The translations under genes were made by a program, and so were the position numbers. A stretch of DNA of 7,785 nucleotides from Chloroflexota bacterium (GTDB lineage: Bacteria > Chloroflexota > Anaerolineae > Anaerolineales > UBA11579), in NCBI GenBank assembly GCA_003486225.1, contig DNGN01000071.1, positions 1-7,785 of the forward strand. Reading direction: 5' to 3'. Numbering within the stretch: the stretch's first letter is position 1; each line of letters opens with the position of its first letter. This document shows, one piece after another, positions 4,705 through 7,785 of this stretch. The notes below the pieces were generated by a model. The model searched no databases and had not been told where the DNA came from. It worked only from the letters and a program-made list of their open reading frames with translations.

Positions 4705-6843
4705 ATGAAACAGTTGCTACAAAGTATGCGGGATGGAGAATCCCGGGTGGTGGAAGTGCCCGTGCCTGCGCCCCAGCCGGGGATGGTGCTGGTGAAGACC
4801 GCCGCTTCTCTGGTCTCTGCCGGGACCGAACGCATGGTGGTCGAATTTGCCGAAAAATCTCTCCTGGGCAAGGTGCAGTCCCGCCCAGACCTGGCCAAAC
4901 AGGTGCTGGATAAAGCCCGCCGGGAAGGTGTGCTCTCCACCCTGGATGCAGCTTTCAACCGGCTCGATCAGCCAATGGCCCTCGGATATTCCTCGGCCGG
5001 GACGGTGGTGGGTTTAGGAGAAGGCGTGCAAGGTTTCCAGGTCGGCCAGCGGGTAGCGTGTGCCGGGGGTGGTTATGCAGTGCATGCGGAGTATGCCGTG
5101 GTGCCGGTCAATTTGCTGGCCCCGCTGCCGGAGAATGTGGACTTTGAGTCGGGTGCTTTTGGCACCCTGGGTGCCATCGCCCTGCATGGCTTCCGCCTCG
5201 GCCAGCCGCAGGTCGGCGAGACGGTGGCGGTCATCGGTTTGGGACTGCTGGGGCTGATCTCGGTTGGATTGGCGCAGGCCGCCGGATGCCGCGTATTCGG
5301 GGTGGACCTGGACGAGCAGCGGGTGGCACTGGCCCGTCAGATGGGTGCCGAGGCAGTTTTGCGCCCCCAGGCTGAGGATGGCGCTCAGGCATTTACTCAG
5401 GGTGCTGGGGCAGATATTGTGCTGATATGTGCCGATACCCCCGCGAACGACCCGGTGGAACTGGCCGGGGAACTCTGCCGCGACCGCGGCCGGGTGGTGG
5501 CTGTGGGGGCTGTGGGTTTGGCGCTTCCCCGCCGGGTGTACTTCTATAAAGAAATTGATTTCATCGTTTCCCGCTCGTATGGGCCGGGGCGCTACGACCC
5601 CAGCTACGAAGAAGGCGGGCATGATTACCCGCTGGGCTTTGTGCGCTGGACAGCCGGCCGCAACTTGAGCGCTTTTGTGAACCTGATCGGGGATGGCAAG
5701 CTGGAGGTGAGCCCGCTCATCAGTCACCGTTTCCCCATTGAGCAGGGTGCGGAGGCCTATGAGCTGATCACCGGAAAGACCGGAGCGCCTTTCCTGGCAG
5801 TGCTGCTCACATACCCCGATTCCGGTTTGGGAGACCTGGCAGAAAAGCAGACTGTCCGGCTGGCACCCAGCCCGGCGCCCCGCAGCGATTCCGTCCAGTT
5901 GGGCGTGCTGGGAGCGGGTAATTTTGCCGGGGCGGTGATCTTCCCGGTCGCAGCCAAGCATAAAGATATTCAGCTGGTTGGGGTGGCCTCCGGCTCCGGG
6001 CGCAGTGCCCAGCATGCAGCCAGCAAGTACGGCTTTGGCTATGCTACCAGTGAACCAGAAAAGCTCATCCACGATCCGGCGGTCAACACCCTGGCTGTTC
6101 TCACCCGCCATCACCTGCACGGCCCCCAGACTCTGGCTGGCTTGCGGGCGGGCAAGCATGTCTTCTGTGAGAAACCATTGGCCCTGACGCGGGCCGAGCT
6201 GGCTGAGATCCGAGCGGAAGTTGAGAAGCCCGGCGCACCGCTGCTGATGGTGGGGTTCAACCGCCGCTTTGCCCCCCTCTCGCTGCAGATGAAAGCCTTC
6301 CTGGAAAAGAGTGCCGAACCGCTTGTGGCTCACTACCGGGTGAACGCCGGCTATATCCCGCTCGAACACTGGGTGCACGACCTGGCCCAGGGCGGCGGAC
6401 GCATCCTGGGTGAAGGATGCCACTTTATCGACTTTATCAGCTGGCTGGTCGGCGCGCCGCCTTCCGAGGTCAGCGCCAAGGCTTTGCCCGACCAGGGACG
6501 CTACCGCCAGGACAATGTGCTGATTCAGCTCAGCTTCCCGGATGGTTCTCTGGGGACTGTCAGCTACCTGTCGAACGGTGACAAGACCGCATCCAAGGAG
6601 CGGGTGGAAGTTTTCAGTGGTGGCCGGGTGGCCGTGCTGGACGATTTCCGCAGCCTGGAAACCTTCTACCGCAATTCCCGCAAGCTGCAAAAATCACGCC
6701 TGCGGCAGGATAAAGGGCATGCCGCCGAATGGGATGCCTTCGCGGCTGCCATCCTGGCTGGCGGCCCGCCGCCGATTCCCTACGACCAGCTGTTTGGTGT
6801 GATGAGCGCTACTTTTGATGTTTTGGATGCCCTTTCCGGCTGA
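4705..6843 (+). CDS. Bi-domain oxidoreductase: zinc-less MDR dehydrogenase fused to Gfo/Idh/MocA oxidoreductase
   Basis: A 712-residue two-enzyme fusion. Residues 1-370 form a medium-chain dehydrogenase/reductase: GroES-like part, then a Rossmann fold with GLGLLG at 178-183 and D201 after the second strand, which suggests NAD(H). The usual zinc-ligand segments are replaced: SAGTERM (38-44) in place of the GxCGTD motif, and LGYSSAG (93-99) in place of GHE. A linker rich in Pro and Ser (about 371-397) leads to the second Rossmann fold, GAGNFA at 403-408, the Gfo/Idh/MocA signature EKPLA at 489-493, and EGCHFID at 570-576 with likely catalytic H573. This architecture is known as bi-domain-containing oxidoreductase and is usually met near surface-polysaccharide genes; none are visible here. 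The ATG has GAGGG only 3 nt upstream, a short spacing. It appears monocistronic and ends 27 bp before a convergent gene. The exact sugar substrate is unknown. Confidence 0.93.
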   Translation: MKQLLQSMRDGESRVVEVPVPAPQPGMVLVKTAASLVSAGTERMVVEFAEKSLLGKVQSRPDLAKQVLDKARREGVLSTLDAAFNRLDQPMALGYSSAGTVVGLGEGVQGFQVGQRVACAGGGYAVHAEYAVVPVNLLAPLPENVDFESGAFGTLGAIALHGFRLGQPQVGETVAVIGLGLLGLISVGLAQAAGCRVFGVDLDEQRVALARQMGAEAVLRPQAEDGAQAFTQGAGADIVLICADTPANDPVELAGELCRDRGRVVAVGAVGLALPRRVYFYKEIDFIVSRSYGPGRYDPSYEEGGHDYPLGFVRWTAGRNLSAFVNLIGDGKLEVSPLISHRFPIEQGAEAYELITGKTGAPFLAVLLTYPDSGLGDLAEKQTVRLAPSPAPRSDSVQLGVLGAGNFAGAVIFPVAAKHKDIQLVGVASGSGRSAQHAASKYGFGYATSEPEKLIHDPAVNTLAVLTRHHLHGPQTLAGLRAGKHVFCEKPLALTRAELAEIRAEVEKPGAPLLMVGFNRRFAPLSLQMKAFLEKSAEPLVAHYRVNAGYIPLEHWVHDLAQGGGRILGEGCHFIDFISWLVGAPPSEVSAKALPDQGRYRQDNVLIQLSFPDGSLGTVSYLSNGDKTASKERVEVFSGGRVAVLDDFRSLETFYRNSRKLQKSRLRQDKGHAAEWDAFAAAILAGGPPPIPYDQLFGVMSATFDVLDALSG

Positions 6844-6851
6844 GACATAAG

Positions 6852-6889
6852 CTCGCAGATGAGGGCCTGTTTACGGCTCTCGCAGCGAG
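6852..6889. repeat. Two-tier stem-loop between the convergent genes
   Basis: The inner stem pairs GAGGGCC (6861-6867) with GGCTCTC (6875-6881) around a 7-nt loop, with one wobble; the outer stem pairs CTCGC (6852-6856) with GCGAG (6885-6889). It starts 9 bp after the fusion-gene stop and covers the stop codon of the next, minus-strand gene. Neither side has a T-run, so it may be a transcript-end structure working in both directions rather than a classical terminator. Confidence 0.4.
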
Positions 6890-7785
6890 GTCCCTCCGGC
6901 GTACTTGCCTACGTATATGTCTGCCATTAAGGTATCTGTGATGCCGGCTTCATCAATGAAGGTGTTGGCAATCACGGGACCCCAACCCGTGCTGATGGGC
7001 TTCAGAGTCAGCTTAAGCTCGACGGCTTCAGTGGTATGCGGACTGCCCAGCCAGATGAATTCCATCCTGTTTTGATTCAAATCGCCCCCTTCTGAAAACT
7101 GGACGGAGATGACCTCGAATGCATTCTCTGGCAGCGCCAGGTTCAGCTGCATCTTTTGGGGAGCCGCTTCCAGAAGCGCCTGGCTGCGGTAGATGATTGT
7201 AAAAATTTCCCCTAGAGCTGGCTTGGGTTCGATCAGGAGCTCAGTGTTCACCCGATCTTGGTTGGCTGGTACGGCATAACCTATTCGCTGTTCCCAATAA
7301 TTGACCGGACGGGTCTCCATAAAGGTTTGCTCGGGAGTGACTTCCAGATCAACCGAATCCTGCACATTCAGCGGAAAGCCGGTGGCAAAATCGACGGTTC
7401 CTTCAATCCGGAAATGACCGGTTTCATTGACCTGGAGGGTCAGCTGCAGCACTTTTTCTGTAGACTGCGGCAGGTCGCCCTGCCAGGACAGCTCACCCTC
7501 GAGGAGTTCAATCCCTGGCGGTAGAAAGATTTCTGCATCAACATCAGTCTTGTCCTCAGAAAATTCAAAGGTGAAAGTTAGCCTGGCTGGCTGTCCAAGC
7601 TGTGGTGGCTTTTCGAATTCCAGGATGGCCTGGTTTTGCAGCAGGACTGCCTCGCAGCGCGTATTGACACATTGGGGGGTGAAAAACTCCCACGGTAGAG
7701 AGGGTTCGCACGCCACCAACCCTTCCTTATTGATCAGCCATTCCTGCCGCTGCTCCCAAAGCTTCTGGTGCTCGCGGTGGATGGA
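6871..7785 (-). CDS. Probable extracytoplasmic protein with two tandem beta-sandwich-like domains, 5' end likely cut
   Basis: No named family recognised. The frame is open to the right edge (304 codons plus the stop). A TTG at 7719 and a GTG at 7716 follow an SD-like AAGGA and could be starts, but neither gives a signal peptide, while the product looks like an exported adhesive or scaffold protein, so the true start is probably outside. The 22 residues before TTG are charged and helix-like. Counting from 7719: a Cys-containing stretch (C4, C17, C22), domain one about 31-128 (LTFTFEF, AEIFLPPGIELLEGELSW, LQLTLQVNETGHFRI) and domain two about 155-270 (FTIIYRSQ, LNLALPENAFEVISVQF, VELKLTLKPISTGWG). 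The alternating strand pattern and few Lys/Arg suit Ig-like folds. The short tail ends GTSLREP with no membrane anchor or sorting motif. Confidence 0.7.
   Translation of the reverse strand, partial: SIHREHQKLWEQRQEWLINKEGLVACEPSLPWEFFTPQCVNTRCEAVLLQNQAILEFEKPPQLGQPARLTFTFEFSEDKTDVDAEIFLPPGIELLEGELSWQGDLPQSTEKVLQLTLQVNETGHFRIEGTVDFATGFPLNVQDSVDLEVTPEQTFMETRPVNYWEQRIGYAVPANQDRVNTELLIEPKPALGEIFTIIYRSQALLEAAPQKMQLNLALPENAFEVISVQFSEGGDLNQNRMEFIWLGSPHTTEAVELKLTLKPISTGWGPVIANTFIDEAGITDTLMADIYVGKYAGGTSLREP

Noticed and set aside
5014..6690. 558-codon open frame on the minus strand, opposite the fusion oxidoreductase
   Set aside because: The plus-strand protein has clear Rossmann and EKP motifs throughout; the antisense frame shows no family features and is a by-product of GC-rich codon use.
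7708..7719. LVAC at the possible start of the rightmost gene, read as a lipobox
   Set aside because: The upstream in-frame residues are charged, not hydrophobic, so there is no lipoprotein signal peptide at this point.
1..7785. CRISPR array, tRNA or rRNA, transposase, integrase, or toxin-antitoxin pair
   Set aside because: No regularly spaced direct repeats, cloverleaf-like sequences or mobile-element motifs were found on reading both strands.

Overview
The window looks like an ordinary chromosomal segment of a Gram-positive-like or monoderm bacterium with mid-50s GC. The PlsY variant with a long basic tail, the bi-domain oxidoreductase and the overall protein style suggest Chloroflexota, possibly Anaerolineae. 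That placement rests on recalled family resemblance, not on a marker gene. No tRNA, rRNA, CRISPR array, transposase or phage gene is visible.

Layout, left to right. (1) Positions 1-1088, minus strand: an M29-family metallo-aminopeptidase that lacks only its last few residues at the window edge; it has a clear Shine-Dalgarno (SD) sequence and a TATAAT box. (2) Positions 1201-2064, minus: a DegV/FakB-type fatty-acid-binding protein with its own TTGACA promoter and a rho-independent terminator, which sits directly against the aminopeptidase promoter. (3) Positions 2230-3159, plus: a membrane-anchored alpha/beta hydrolase. (4) Positions 3154-3810, minus: a PlsY-like glycerol-3-phosphate acyltransferase, convergent with the hydrolase and overlapping it by 6 bp, with several altered signature residues. 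(5) Positions 3960-4388, minus: a SRPBCC (START-like) ligand-binding protein upstream of plsY on the same strand. (6) Positions 4389-4704: a 316-bp divergent intergenic region. It holds a possible 36-codon ORF followed by a terminator-like hairpin, and the promoter and operator-like palindrome of the next gene. (7) Positions 4705-6843, plus: a 712-residue fusion of a zinc-less MDR dehydrogenase and a Gfo/Idh/MocA oxidoreductase. (8) Positions 6871 to the right edge, minus: a probable extracytoplasmic protein with two tandem beta-sandwich-like domains, probably 5'-truncated by the window.

Functional reading. A loose lipid theme links the middle genes. DegV/FakB proteins present fatty acids for phosphorylation by FakA, and PlsY uses acyl-phosphate to acylate glycerol-3-phosphate. 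A serine hydrolase and a hydrophobic-ligand SRPBCC protein lie among them. They are not one operon (strands alternate), so this is context, not proof. The fusion oxidoreductase belongs to a type usually met near cell-surface polysaccharide genes, but no such genes are in view. I see no strong case for a new multi-gene system. The best leads are the altered PlsY, the small-ORF/terminator cassette and the palindrome at the fusion-gene start.
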